NCBI GenBank assembly: GCA_037576215.1
Contig: JBANDB010000015.1
Coordinates: 1,240,001-1,304,000 of the forward strand
Reading direction: 5' to 3'
Source: Armillaria gallica
Lineage: Eukaryota; Basidiomycota; Agaricomycetes; Agaricales; Physalacriaceae
DNA length: 64,000 nucleotides
A program made the position numbers and the translations under genes. The notes below the pieces were generated by a model. That model did not search any database. It saw only the letters and a list, made by a program, of their open reading frames with translations, and was not told the origin of the DNA. Below are positions 11,941-22,880 of the stretch, in pieces. Positions within the stretch are counted from its first letter, which is position 1. Each line of letters begins with the position of its first letter.

Positions 11941-13180
11941 CTCTGCCAAAACACCCTCATCCCACATCCTTCGTGACTGCTCGACCTTGCATCCAATGTC
12001 TGCAAACTGCTTCCATCAATGGGCTAGCATGCATATGAGTCGCAAAATTCACTTCCGTGACCATCCCTTCATTTAGCTGATGCCTGCTAAAATGTCCCTC
12101 ACTCCACCAAAAGGTGAGGGCACTCCCGACCATGCAACCGTCCCCTGTCCTTGCATGCTATTAATAGACAACCCTCCCTCCTATCCGTCAACCCCACCAC
12201 AAGCATGTCCATCCATGCTAATAATAGATTACATCCCTCCCTCCACACCCATGCCTGCACTCCACACACACCCTCCTCCACAGATGATCCCATCTCTGCA
12301 CCGACCCTCAACATGTCTTTCGCTACTCGTGCACACCTGCCATCCACGTGTTAGCTGCATTCAAATGATATGTCCAGTGCACGTACTGTTCCGCTTGCTG
12401 TACCCCTTCAGGTCTTCGTATTGTCACTCTCGCTTCACACTCTCACCATGTTAACAAAATATAAACTTTAATTTCACTACCTGCATGAGTCCCAATTAGC
12501 TAAACATAAGCAAAACCGATGAGAAAACTTACCTGGTACATGTATCTCGCACTATCCGTAGTCTTGGTGGGGCCATTAGTATCAAATAGAGGCAAAGATA
12601 CCTTACCTTATTAACCCAAAAATCCCTCCATGCATCCAATGAAACCCTACAAAGACACGAGTCAGCCATGCAAAATGCCTACAAGGTCAATACACATACC
12701 CTGGTGGTGCCCCAACAACCTTATTCACCTATTGATCCTGCTCGCCAGCCATCTCAGTGGTGAAATATTCAATGCCAGACTGCCCCAACACCCCAACGAG
12801 CACCTCAAACCTGGTGACCTGCCCTCTTAAAAGGGGCCATCAGCGAGAGCCAAGTCATAGGAAGGATCATGTACCTTTGGCCTTCATCTGCTCAGTGCTT
12901 GTTCCAGCTTCCAGTCAAGCATTGCCTGCTTGATCTCCATTATTGATCCCACCCTCCCTCTAGAAATGCGGCCACAAAATGTGGGTTGATTGGAGGAGAG
13001 GGAGGATTGTTGGATGTGCAGAGCAACTTGTTGGGCTTGCCAGGGGAGGCAGGTGAATAGTTGTCAAAACTGATACAGCAAACCTTGAGTGTGGGTGTGG
13101 AAAACAAATGGAAATTGAAGGAAGCAGGCAGTGTAATTGTGAGATGCCTGAGTTTCGGGAAGGTTGAAAACATCTGGCAA
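11940..13180 (-). repeat. Module C, copy 1 (unrecognised multi-exon gene, decayed)
   Basis: Collinear with 45740-47620 and 57190-58990. On the minus strand it keeps three coding-like pieces: one ending VAAFLEGG (near 12960), one containing a degenerate form of the exon described at 46440-46600 (near 12715-12800, with an in-frame TAG), and a repetitive piece with LLLAW and LLIACKD (12099-12347). CpGs retained in the other two copies are mostly TpG or CpA here. I do not recognise the product. Confidence 0.5.
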
Positions 13181-13239
13181 TGTCATTGTGTTGGGAGTGC
13201 ATATGTGCATAGGGAAAGTGACATGAAATGATGTGATTG

Positions 13240-13740
13240 TGCATAAAGCGTTTTGTAGAACTTCCTGACGATGATGAAAGGCAGCCAAAGAGTGTGACAA
13301 ACGAGGTGGATTTGCAAAATGAGGTGATGCTGCATACATCAGAGTTAGCAATCATCGATAAGGGGAAGAGAAGGGGTGAACAAGGATAGAACCATGACTA
13401 TCATCTAGGCAAACAGGTACACCACAAGGGTAGAAGAGAGCTTGGATGAAGCAGTGCAGTATGTGTCCAGAGTTGTGAACGTGCCCGTTGACTGCATATC
13501 CATCCCATAGAAACCTCCCTTAGCGTGCATGCACCCCTGTCTCTTCTGCTCGCCGTTTCCCATTCCTATGCTTGTCTGTTCTGCACACACTCGAGTCAGT
13601 GACGAAAACACCATGGGAAGCAAGCCTATGTACCCTAGCGAGTCTGTCTCAAATCTCATCCGAGTCCCTGCCCACCAAGTTGAGCCTCCATCACTGTTAA
13701 CGTTACACATGGGAATAGGAGAGAGAGTCTGGAGATAGAC
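13240..13740 (-). pseudogene. GPR1-like transporter fragment joined to module C
   Basis: The minus strand shows the conserved pre-helix segment in degraded form (SITSFCKSTSFVTLFGCL) near 13270-13330, followed by the usual 5' flank (about 13440-13720). The last exon is missing: the fragment runs straight into the distal end of module C near 13180-13240. This is a recombination or deletion junction. No functional product expected. Confidence 0.5.
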
Positions 13741-14205
13741 AACCTGGACCAAGCAAGGTGTGTTCTATCAACTCTACATGCACAGGAAGGTCAATGAATA
13801 TGAAGAAGAATATACATATACAATGCACATTGACTACCAGCTGCATATCTCCCAGATCACAGAAGCCATCGCTCAAGCAAATCCTCGCACTGTTATACAG
13901 AGAAGTGGGCCAGCATCCATGCAGATTTTTGATTTGAACCCTTGTTGGACCCCAAAAAGGTACAAATTTGCTCATTAAACTTATCGAAACCGTGGCACTG
14001 AGATGGAATAGCAGAGACAAGCATTGTTGAAGGGCAGCAGAGCAAGGAATGAAGTGAGTAGGTTGCGGTCATGGTTGATCCCGAACACATGCCACTCTTG
14101 CACTGCGATGGCGACCATCGAGCAGCATCGATGGCACTAGCATGGTGCTGCCTTGTCCACACTGACGCGCACCTCTTAACTTCCTCCTTCGTCATCTGAC
14201 ACGGC
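13740..14205. other. 5' flank of kinase-like remnant; no gene seen
   Basis: The part from about 14100 matches the flank before the fragment at 19290 (cactgcgatgg, then the blocks leading to the first exon). Upstream of that I see no conserved frame or known repeat. Confidence 0.45.
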
Positions 14206-15345
14206 ATGCAAGATGTTTTACTACAGTAAGCCACAGGCAACGTGTTCAGAAGTATGGCAATCCGCTGATTTTCTTCAAACACTCATGTTGATTTGCATTG
14301 TGCAGCAGCGATGAGCTGTATCTACCCAGAACGACCCTCGACCTCCAATTCCAAGCAGAAGGCTCGAATACCTTTGGATCTCTCGCCACCACAGTGATCC
14401 AGTGCCTCAAGCTATTTACATCTGCTGCCATGCTGCTCGTTCAGCAACACTCTGACAATGAGAAAGTTATTCTAAAACTGGCAGATTGTAGGCTGGGATA
14501 TCAGAGTGGTAAAGATAGGCCAGTGCCATGGTCACCTTCCCTTGAAGGTCATCTGCAACATGCCACACGTGAAATTCAGGAAGGTTTGACACCTAAGGCC
14601 TAACTGGTTTGAGTGTATACGTGACGACAAGAACTGATCTGATGTCGTGCTTTGGGAGGATTGGATGTGGGAGGTCTCCACTTGGCATTACAAGCTATCA
14701 AACCACAACACTAAATTCACTGCATACCGACTTTTGAACTGACTGCAAGGCCATTATATTCCCCATCTTTTCAGCATCGTTCATTATCATATTACCCCTG
14801 AGTCTACTACTCTACATCCCATCACCGACATCATGCAAGGACTCGTTTTTGAGTATATCTCTGGCATCAGCATAGTGAAGCTCAAACCTGGCGTTGATGT
14901 CTCAGAACAATAAGCAGAGAAGATCTCCAGTCAAGTCTTGGAGGCACTCTGTGCTATCGAGCCCAAGAACTGCATCTTGCACAATGACATACACATCAGG
15001 AATGTCATTCTGCTGGACAGGAACCGGTCACCAGTCGTCATTGACTTTGGACAAGCAGACATCAGAGAGCCTGGACAGCAATGAAAAGTGGAAGAGTGTT
15101 GTCTGGGGGTCTCCAGAAGATACATGTCACATGAGGAATCATGGTAAATCCTGAGAATAGGCCTTGGAAGTGGACTGTGATGCTGTACAAGATGTCAGAC
15201 TGCACTACAAGGATCCTCTGGTATTCAATGAATAAGTCAAAAGTGTACCCAAGGACTTTTGTAGGGAGATGTTGGAGAGAATTTTGGATATGGGCTGGGA
15301 AGGGGAGAGAGAGAAGGTGTACTAGTGGAGGATACAACTGGGGGT
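14206..15345 (+). pseudogene. Protein kinase-like gene remnant K1 (most complete)
   Basis: A short first exon (MQD..., ATG at 14206) is broken by TAA after six codons. After a GT-AG intron comes the second exon (SDELYLP, near 14308), then VQQHSDNEKVILKLAD. A later part gives AYRLL, LQGHYIP, GLVFEYISG, then the catalytic loop HNDIHIRN (HND at 14980-14988), and IDFGQA (DFG at 15043-15051). HxD...N plus DFG is the protein-kinase signature. The loop departs from the usual HRD, as is common in the fungal kinase-like families of basidiomycetes. Internal stops and frame changes make it non-functional. After the DFG a C-terminal stretch (VRLHYKDPLVFNE) is still readable near 15205-15240. Related fragments lie at 15690, 19290, 32515, 34700, 36180 and 36985. 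Confidence 0.7.
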
Positions 15346-16440
15346 TCGTTGCAGGTCTATCTATGACTAGGCCATGACCTTGTCCTAAGATCCATTTCAA
15401 AATGATGCAATTATATTCTGAGTCTTTCTGCACATCTATGTTGATGTCACTTGCAATGTGTCTGATATACCAAACACTGCATACCATCCAGTTTCCTATC
15501 ACGAGACTTGAGCCCACAAATAGAGGTGCAAAGCACTACCACAGTATCTATCACCATCACAATATCCTTTTCTATTCCTCTCCTCCGCATTCTTGGCACA
15601 CGCAAAGCTCATTTGAACTCATTGCTATAATACCACCATACCACAATGTTTCTAAAACCTCACGGCACTGGGGACTGGTCCCAGATCAACCGTTTTGAAC
15701 TCATTACCGTCCTACTAGTTCAGAGATGCTTGGACAACCTGAATTTCATCCTCAAGCTTGCAGATCGGGGGTAGCACAGGCAACAATGGCAAATGCGATG
15801 AGATGGACATCTTCCATCGACATGAAAAGATCATGAATTCAGCAAAGGATAGCAAGACACAGAGGTCATTCCTACCTACTTTGAGCTTCCGACAGCAAAC
15901 CTGTTAGGAGTGGATATGTCATGCTCTTTCATTGCTTGCAGAGGAGTCCGTTCAGGCTGGATTGCAGATTTTGCAGAATGCTATCACACCAATCCGAGTG
16001 CAATATGCATACAAACTATGCATGTAACAGTCGAACCTATTAATATATTCTATCGCATACGTTTTCTGTCTCAAAAATGACATTGCCTGTTCTCCACAAT
16101 GGTTACAAATTATATGCCAGTTAGCGATGTTTCTGATTCCATGACAGGTACACCTGCAGAACGATTCAGGATTAGAGAAGCTTCAGTGCTTCAGTGGTCA
16201 AAGTCATGTCAAGTCTGACATTTCAAATACTTTATCATTATGTACCGTGATATCAGGGGAGTCCCTTCATTTGAATGGCAGGCTGCATATTCTTGGCTGT
16301 ATAACCTAGCAAAGCATGGTTAGTCCTGAATATTGGATGCTGAGGGGGTATAGAGAGAGGTACTGTGTCACAGTTGATCTCTCTTACTACTGCCACCTTT
16401 CATTACCACTCTGATTTATTCAGAGAGCATGCTTGCTGAC
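15345..16440. other. Mostly featureless; short kinase-like N-terminal scrap at about 15690-15775 (+)
   Basis: The scrap reads VLLVQRCLDN then FILKLADRG on the plus strand, matching the second exon of K1, and stops at a TAG. The rest shows no coding or repeat signal that I can match. Confidence 0.45.
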
Positions 16441-17540
16441 TTGTCACAAGATGGGTGTTGATGCCCAAAACAAGAAAAAGGCTCGGATACAGCCGAGTTG
16501 TCCTTTTTCTCTTTCCATCACTCCTTCTTTCAGACTTCCGAAGCTGTCCATCAATGATGTCCAAGACTTTCAAGATGATTCTGGCCTTCTTCTTGACACC
16601 CTGTAAGTGTTTTTGGTACCCGCTCGAGGTACTACATTTACCATTATTCCAGTTGCCATTCTACCACCTGAAATTTAAACCTCAAGACCATGCTGCAAGG
16701 AGAACTTTAACATGATATTGATGTCACCAAAGGTCTGCTTACTCGCTGAGTGCTACATTTGTTCTAATCTTCCTTTCCCAGTGTGCTCTTCCCTACTGAG
16801 TCTCATCAGCATCAACCTGAATCGACAATGTTGTAACTGACCTGCACCCTTGCCAGTAGTGACATGATTTACATTGAATGGAATGTCCAAATTTTGCTCC
16901 AAGATGATGAGCATGTGCATTTGTTGTGGAGAACAGAACTTCTTTGTTGTTCTCAACAGTGACGAGATGTGAACTGTATCAGAATGGGAGGGAACACATG
17001 AGAGGGTAAGTCCATTTGCTCCTTGCTGATGTTCAGGGGTGCTCACTCTCTCCAGAGATATCGATATCTCTGATTAGCCAGTAATATTTGGGATCACTTT
17101 ACGATGCTGCTAAATTCCTCTGACGTCGATGCCTCAGGACCCACATTTTGTGCTGAGACGAGTATCATCAGGCTGTGAGGGTCAGAACAAGGGAATGCAG
17201 GGGCACGGGAAGGAGGATAACCATGGACACATTGGCAATAGTAAGTTACTTGCCACCTGACATACCTAGGTATTCACTCATTCTCACTATTAGCTCAATA
17301 TCCTTCCATTCTGTGCATGTGCATCTAACCCTCGAGTTGCCAGTGATACCGACATCCATGTACTGAAGGAGGGATTGAAGGAGATAGAGACAATAGAGGA
17401 GACGGCGACAAGGATTGTAAGTCCCACCAGTTTCTCAAATAACACCAAGCCCTAAAGCCATCCTCAGCCCCCTACCCTCTTTCATTGGACAGCTCCCCAA
17501 GCACAAGAACTCGTGCTCCAATGACATCCTTCGAACTTGA
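16440..17540 (+). pseudogene. Unrecognised gene Z, copy 1 (decayed)
   Basis: Exon-like pieces correspond in order to those at 48135-49470. One ends with FQDDSGLLLDTL at a GTAAGT donor near 16602. Another, near 16885-17000, parallels ILRQDD of copy 3 as ILLQDDEH and ends at a GAGAGGGTAAG donor. Stops interrupt the second. It is also duplicated at 18440-19210. No known domain recognised, so I give no function. Confidence 0.4.
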
Positions 17541-17589
17541 GGAAGGGAGGTGTGTCGTACAATGTAATTGTCTAGTCATACAAACTTAT

Positions 17590-18440
17590 TTCCTTTACTG
17601 TGGAGCAGGTGAATGGTGCAAGACACTTTCATCTGCACACAGGGATTCCGGCACATTTTATGGTAACGTACGGACGACTCAGAGGAAGTCAATGATATCT
17701 GAATGTCTACCCATGCCCTGCTGCTCTATCGCTGCAACTATGTCCATGCAAACATGGGTGACCTCTGATTTCATCATCCCCACCTTCCACCTGTCATCTT
17801 TCTATGAAAACAGGTCCCGTTTGACTATGCCTTTCCTTGCAGCGTCAATGAGATGTGCAATGTTCAATGTGGATTAATCTCATCGACTTTGACAACTGGT
17901 TCCAAAGATTGCGATGAGCAGATCTTGCCCCATATACATCAGTTCAAGATCAATGATGCTAATCACACTTTGGTAGCAACAAGTCAAGGTGTCTCCAACC
18001 TTGAGATGCTTGTGCTTTATGTAGGTATAAGGTGCCGTCGAAGCATGTTCTCAGGCTCCATCTCTGGTTCTGCCAACGAGAAGGCAATTAGAAAGAGTCT
18101 GGCATTAGCTAGCTAGTTGGCCAATGGTAGTGCACTTCGTATTTTGATCTCTTGTGATAGGTATCGATAATCAATAATGAACATTTTTGAACTTCATCAA
18201 ACAGCACCATATGGTAGTTGAGATTGGTATTGGAGATAGAGGATAGTATGTTCGTATTTTTAAAAGTAAAAATTTTGCCAAGGAGAATCGGTCCGAAGGA
18301 CTGGCACGTTCATTTCCCACTACTTACTATCAACAACACCATCTTGTAAACCCAACTTGACGACCAAGTCGTTCAATGGATGTAGATCAAAAATCAAGTG
18401 CTGGCCAATCACTATCCTGCTTGGGCTTATTGTCTGGATA
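17590..18440. repeat. Repeated unknown segment X (copy with 430-bp interruption)
   Basis: The blocks near 17640-17780 (gaatgtctaccc, gcaactatgtcc) and near 18270-18430 (caaaaatca...gctggccaat) are contiguous in the relative at 40050-40330. About 430 bp unrelated to that copy lie between them here. Both strands carry partial frames. I cannot decide the coding strand and do not recognise a product. Confidence 0.4.
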
Positions 18441-19210
18441 TCTTCAAGCTCGGACCCACGCTGCATACAGGATTGGAAGGACTGAACTTTGCCCCAAGAC
18501 AACAATGATCACTGTGCATTTGTTGTGGAGGACAGGACATCCTTGTTGTTCTTGACAGTAATGAGAGGCGAATTGTATCGGAATGGGAAGGAAACATGAG
18601 AGGGTAAGTTCACTTGCTCCACACTGATACTCAAGGGTGCTCACTCTCCCCAGAGATATTGATCTCTACAATCAGCACTAGCATTGGGAAGCACTTTATG
18701 GTGCCATTGAATTTCTCCAATGTCAACGCCTCAAGACCCAGTTTTGCATGAAATGAGTATCGCCATCCAGCAAACAAGCCCTAAGATTTGGTGGTTGGAA
18801 CAAAAGGGACATGGGAGGGAGGATAGCTATGAACGTGCCGAAAATGGTAAGCTACTCGCATCCACCAACATCCCTAGGTGTTCACGTGTTCTTAGCTCAA
18901 TAGCATTCAATTCTACCCCTGCGCACCCAATCCTCAAGTTGCCATGTCTGTGTGCAAGGTTTCCGAAGCCTCTTTTTACTCCAGGACTACATATCGTCAT
19001 CCTGCAAGCATGGTCTAGGTGCGGGTTGGAGTGATTGAAGGAGATGGTGGCGATGGAGGAGACGACAATGACAACAGTAAGTTCTGCCAGTTTCTCAAAC
19101 GACACCAGGTCCTAAAGCCCTCCTTAGCCCGATCTCATTCCCTACTCTTCTTCCTTGGATGGCTCCCAAAGTACAGGTTTTTGTGCTCCAACAATGTCCT
19201 TCAAACACAA
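18440..19210 (+). pseudogene. Unrecognised gene Z, copy 2 (decayed)
   Basis: Aligns to 16860-17540 over its whole length: gtgcatttgttgtggag, then gagagggtaagt, then gtgctcactct, then gccagtttctcaaa and ccttcaaac near 19200. The distance between the two copies is about 1.6 kb, so this is a local direct duplication. It also lacks an uninterrupted frame. Confidence 0.4.
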
Positions 19211-19279
19211 GAAAGCAGCATCATTTATGGCGCTCTTGCACTGTGATGACTGCCATCAATGCTGCACATCCTGATGCTG

Positions 19280-19540
19280 CCATCGACACACATGTCTGAC
19301 ATGACATGCTTCGTTATCTGGTACAACATTTTACTCAAGTGGACCATGGGCGACACTGGATCTCAGAGGTATGGTAAAATCAATCAATTTTTTTTACATT
19401 CATGTTGATACAAGTTGCACAGTAGTGATGAGCTGTATCTACCCGGAAACCTCTCATAGCTACAGTGGTTAAACACCTTGGTCCTTTCACCCTCTGTCCT
19501 ACTAGTTCAGCAACATCCTGACATTACCACGAGATCCCTA
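19280..19540 (+). pseudogene. Kinase-like remnant K7 (first two exons only)
   Basis: A first-exon relative (CATGGGCGACACTGG) with a GT donor is followed, after a GT-AG intron ending in GCACAG near 19420, by DELYLPG. VLLVQQHPD follows near 19495-19521. Then the sequence switches to segment X, so the kinase core is absent. The tail was probably lost through recombination between repeats. Confidence 0.5.
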
Positions 19541-19544
19541 TGCA

Positions 19545-20070
19545 CGAGGCCTTCAAAGCGCACCGAAACCGAGCACATGAAGGATGGCCAATACATGCTG
19601 ACTCGAAGGATTGATGAGAACTTAGACAATATTAGCAAGCTGAGGGTGTATGTGTGACCAGAGAGTCTAGGGTGCATCTGAAGACTACATGACAAGATAT
19701 CTTGTGTATCCGAGTGGACATCAGCTGATGCAGAGATTTGATGAAATGGGAGGCTGGTGAAGAGGATTCACAGGAAGCCAGGGACCAAATCTTAGTGATG
19801 ACCATACACTGCGGGTATGTGTGCCAATAAAGTTGTTGCCTTGCAGAATTATCTCAATTGGTTCTACAGGTACCATCATCTGCCATGGATCAGCTATTGT
19901 TGACATTGGAGGTTGGGATACATGTATCTGAATGTCTACCTGCACCCTGCCACTCTACCACTGCAATCATGTCCCCACAAACACAGGATTTCATCATTCT
20001 CATCTTCCACCTCTACTTTCGAAAACAGGTCCCTTATGACTATGCCTTTCCTCGTGGTGTCAAGAAATAG
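19545..20070. repeat. Repeated unknown segment X, second type
   Basis: Matches 38080-38460 and 39390-39640: gagggtgtatg and gaccagagagtct in the first, and catggatc...ttgacattggaggttgg in the second. In the 20 kb copy most CpGs of the other two are TpG or CpA. No product recognised. Confidence 0.45.
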
Positions 20071-20260
20071 ACAGTATCATTGCTAAGAGCTGGTATCTTT
20101 TATGTCTAGCAAGATTGTCTTCATCTAATGTAGACATTTCCCCTCATTTGTTGATTCTGGCTACATACATATCACTGCATCTCACTCATCAACATGTTTA
20201 TTCCCTCGTGCTCCCTCTATCTCCGATTTATTTTCCTGGAAAAGGAGAAGTGCTGTCTAT
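20070..20260 (+). pseudogene. Possible F-box-like N-terminal fragment, copy 1
   Basis: About 190 bp match 40690-40870 (gagctggtatctt, catctaatg.agacat, ttattttcctggaaa). The copy at 40758 has an open frame with LVCRSWLRAYHRILF, which resembles the helix after an F-box in basidiomycete F-box proteins. Here the frame is broken. The F-box reading is a weak inference from that one motif. Confidence 0.3.
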
Positions 20261-20327
20261 GTCACATGGATGACTTGGAGGAGTCTATTACCATCACCAA
20301 GTACATTATCGATCCATCACTGCAATC

Positions 20328-20711
20328 ATGTCTCACAAAAATCACCCTCATCTCAACGGGCCCCTCCTGTTCCCTCATCGCCATCTCTGTAGGGTGTTGT
20401 TCATCTTCGAAGGCCTACCAGTGCAAACAAGAACAAGCCAGAGTAGCATCGACGAGATAGAGATTATCTTTTTCTACAATGACCAAGATCCAATGCATCA
20501 TTTCTGGCTTTCAACAAAACAGTACTGTCAAAATGGCATTTTGATTGTGGCTCTTGCGAAAGGGGCCAACTCTGCTTTCCTGTTCATTGACAAGTGGAGG
20601 TGTTCCACCTCAAGACATATGCGGATGTGGACATTGATTCGGAAGTGGTGTTCGACGAAGTGTGTATCCCCTCGAGCACAAGGAAGACCACTCAGGGCAC
20701 CCAACTCATAG
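20328..20711 (+). CDS. Open frame of 127 codons, hypothetical, doubtful
   Basis: Starts with ATG in the sequence MSHKNHPHLN and stays open to 20711. It contains SIDEIEIIFFYND and later FLFIDKW. There is no paralogue in this window to test it, no clear splice sites and no known motif. It lies next to decayed repeats and may itself be a fragment of a larger broken gene. I list it only because its composition is protein-like over most of its length. Confidence 0.2.
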   Translation: MSHKNHPHLNGPLLFPHRHLCRVLFIFEGLPVQTRTSQSSIDEIEIIFFYNDQDPMHHFWLSTKQYCQNGILIVALAKGANSAFLFIDKWRCSTSRHMRMWTLIRKWCSTKCVSPRAQGRPLRAPNS

Positions 20712-20714
20712 CTG

Positions 20715-21430
20715 CTTGATGTATCTGGGAAGCACACTTGCTCCGGAAGTCATCATCGAGGTACGGCCAGAGAGCTTAGGTACATTCTGGATAATTGAAT
20801 TATGAGCTGGAACTCCTGGGTTATTAGGTGATGGCTATTCTGCATCTGTGGTTACTTTGAATTCCCTGAACACTCACCGAAGGTGCACCACATACCAAAT
20901 ACCACCACTGTCTGCCTTTGCATAGGCCGAGATTTAGCACTGCCTGAACACTCATTGCTGTATAGTAGGCGTTCTCTTTCTGGTCAACCTCACGGCCACC
21001 GTTAACATGTATACAGGTTGATCACGCCACCAGACCTCAGTCACCGTGAACGCAGCAACCTCCATTCCCACACCAGATACTTTGCGATGGAATCACTCAA
21101 ACTGGTCCTATTCATTCCATCAAGAAAACTCTTCCTCACCCTACACATTCCAGTAGTACGACTTGCAAAACCATCTCCAAAAAAAGTCATGCGCCTTTGG
21201 TTAATCGCCAGTCGTCCTTCCTTCACATTTTTTGGATGCATCTATAACCCCCATGTGCTCAAATAATCGCTTGTAACTCTAACATGCCTCCACCGCACCA
21301 CCACACCACCACACCACTGTGCCCTTGCACTTTTGTCTTCATCAATGCTGAGAAGAGTCATCTGTCAAACGTCTGGCAGCTCTGTATCGATGCTGCATTG
21401 GACTAGATCGTCCAACTCTTTCACCTATCT
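20715..21430. other. No gene seen; short CAC-rich microsatellite at 21291-21317
   Basis: Moderately CpG-containing sequence without conserved frames. The only repeat is a (CACCAC)-type run of about 27 bp. Confidence 0.4.
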
Positions 21431-21439
21431 TCACACAAT

Positions 21440-22245
21440 ATGCATGTCTGAGCTCTTGTTTCCCATGCAGATGCGTACTGGGAGATGGTTGAACTCGATT
21501 CCAATGGACGCTTAGATGCACCTTGCAGCCAGATGATGCACTCTGCTCCAGTTACAAAGGAATGGTGCCATTTCCAAACATGTACATGTCGAGCCCGGTG
21601 CCTATGTATTGGGTAGGACATACACAAATGTTTGGACTTGGCAAGATGTCAGTCTGTGAACACAGGACTGTGGTTTGGCTTCAATCTCTACTCTCGAGAC
21701 GTGTATTCTTTCTGCTGTGGCACAAGCAAAGGCTCTTAAGTACCACCCTATCTTTGAGAGGATAGAGTTTCTTCATGTGCGGGTCAACGGACAAGACTAG
21801 TACTGCGAGTGAGAGGAACACGAAGGAAGGCAGCTTGGGACCATCTGGACCCAGCTTCTTTCCCACCATGCCCTATATGGATTTTGCTGTGAAGCGTGGT
21901 ACATATAGCATTAGCCCGTGCTTCTTGATGCCAAGTCAACAGCAGAGCAACGTCTGTTTCTCCACATCCAAGCTGACTTGCCACCGCAAGGGACAATATT
22001 CAGCTGGAAGACGAATGTCTAAATTGGAGGATCTGCAATAGTGATGTGTGATCGGGAGAGGTGGACCTATGAGCGTCAACTAGTGGTGTATCTGACATGA
22101 TTCCATTTTGGGTTAGTGTATGGGTGGGGCACCTCCGTGTTCAGGTCTAGGATACGAAGAGAATTAGCTTACTTGTACTTGAGTCAAGATACAAAAATTA
22201 GATGGGACCAAAGGTTTTAGTGTACTTGCAGAGGAGTACCTTGCT
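21440..22245. repeat. Repeated 3' flank of transporter module (copy 2)
   Basis: The part from 21870 aligns collinearly to 5410-5780 and 50250-50640. The part near 21480-21510 (gttgaactcgattcc) relates to 4741 and 49570. No gene recognised. Confidence 0.55.
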
Positions 22246-22880
22246 TATGATATTTGTAGATCCTGTACCACTGTGTTATAATTGTAGCACTTGTGATCAT
22301 TGTGGACGATGATTAGAATTAAGGACACATGGGATAGATGACACACCATGATAAGTGATGATTTGATGATGAGAAAGGTGTACAACGAATGGAGGTCTGA
22401 TAAAATCAAAGAAGTAGAATACACAGATTGGGAGTACGGTAACTGCTTTGGCCTCTGATGTGAGCAACTCGGCCAGGCTGAAGTAGTATGCGATGGAGGC
22501 AGCGATGATGCTGAACGGGCCCCCTGAGTTGGCCAGACTGGGAAGGTGTGAGCTAAGGGAGAGGAGGAGAGAGGAGACGTACTTAGTGCGGATGGCAGGG
22601 ACAACTCCGAACAAGCGAGAAGCATAAAGGTGATAGAAAGACAGCCGAAGAGTGCAATGAAAGAGGGGGACTTGCAGAGCGAGGTGATTCTGCGTACACC
22701 AGGGTTAGTAATAAGCAGTGAGAGGAAGGGAAGGGATGAACAGAAGTGGAGTGCTGTGAAGGCAAACATGTACATGGCAGGGGCAGAGGAGTGCTTGGGT
22801 GCAGCAGAGCAGTATGCATCCAGAGTTGCGAACATGCCATATGAGGGTTATGGGATACGCATGTAGTAGCCTTCGTATAT
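22245..22880 (-). pseudogene. GPR1/FUN34/YaaH-type transporter remnant, copy 3
   Basis: The minus strand reads SPSFIALFGCLSITFMLLAC, then after a GTACGT...CCCAG intron the last exon (ANSGGPFSIIAA, SLAELLTSEAKAV, LPI). This is the closest match in the window to the family's last two helices: fungal members have a serine-rich arginine segment, then FxxLSxTFxLLA, then GGAFGI. The end LPIGAF-stop is again replaced by LPICVFYF, as in copy 1. That agrees with copies 1 and 3 being sister blocks. Upstream exons are not readable in one frame. DUF6535 copy 2 lies 1.9 kb to the right on the same strand. Confidence 0.6.

Noticed and set aside
12080..12454. Plus-strand 124-codon frame in module C
   Set aside because: Pyrimidine-rich low-complexity sequence. 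The minus strand has the splice signals and the frame kept in all three copies.
13893..14282. 129-codon minus-strand frame
   Set aside because: Lies opposite the flank and first exon of K1; the related region at 19.2 kb does not keep it.
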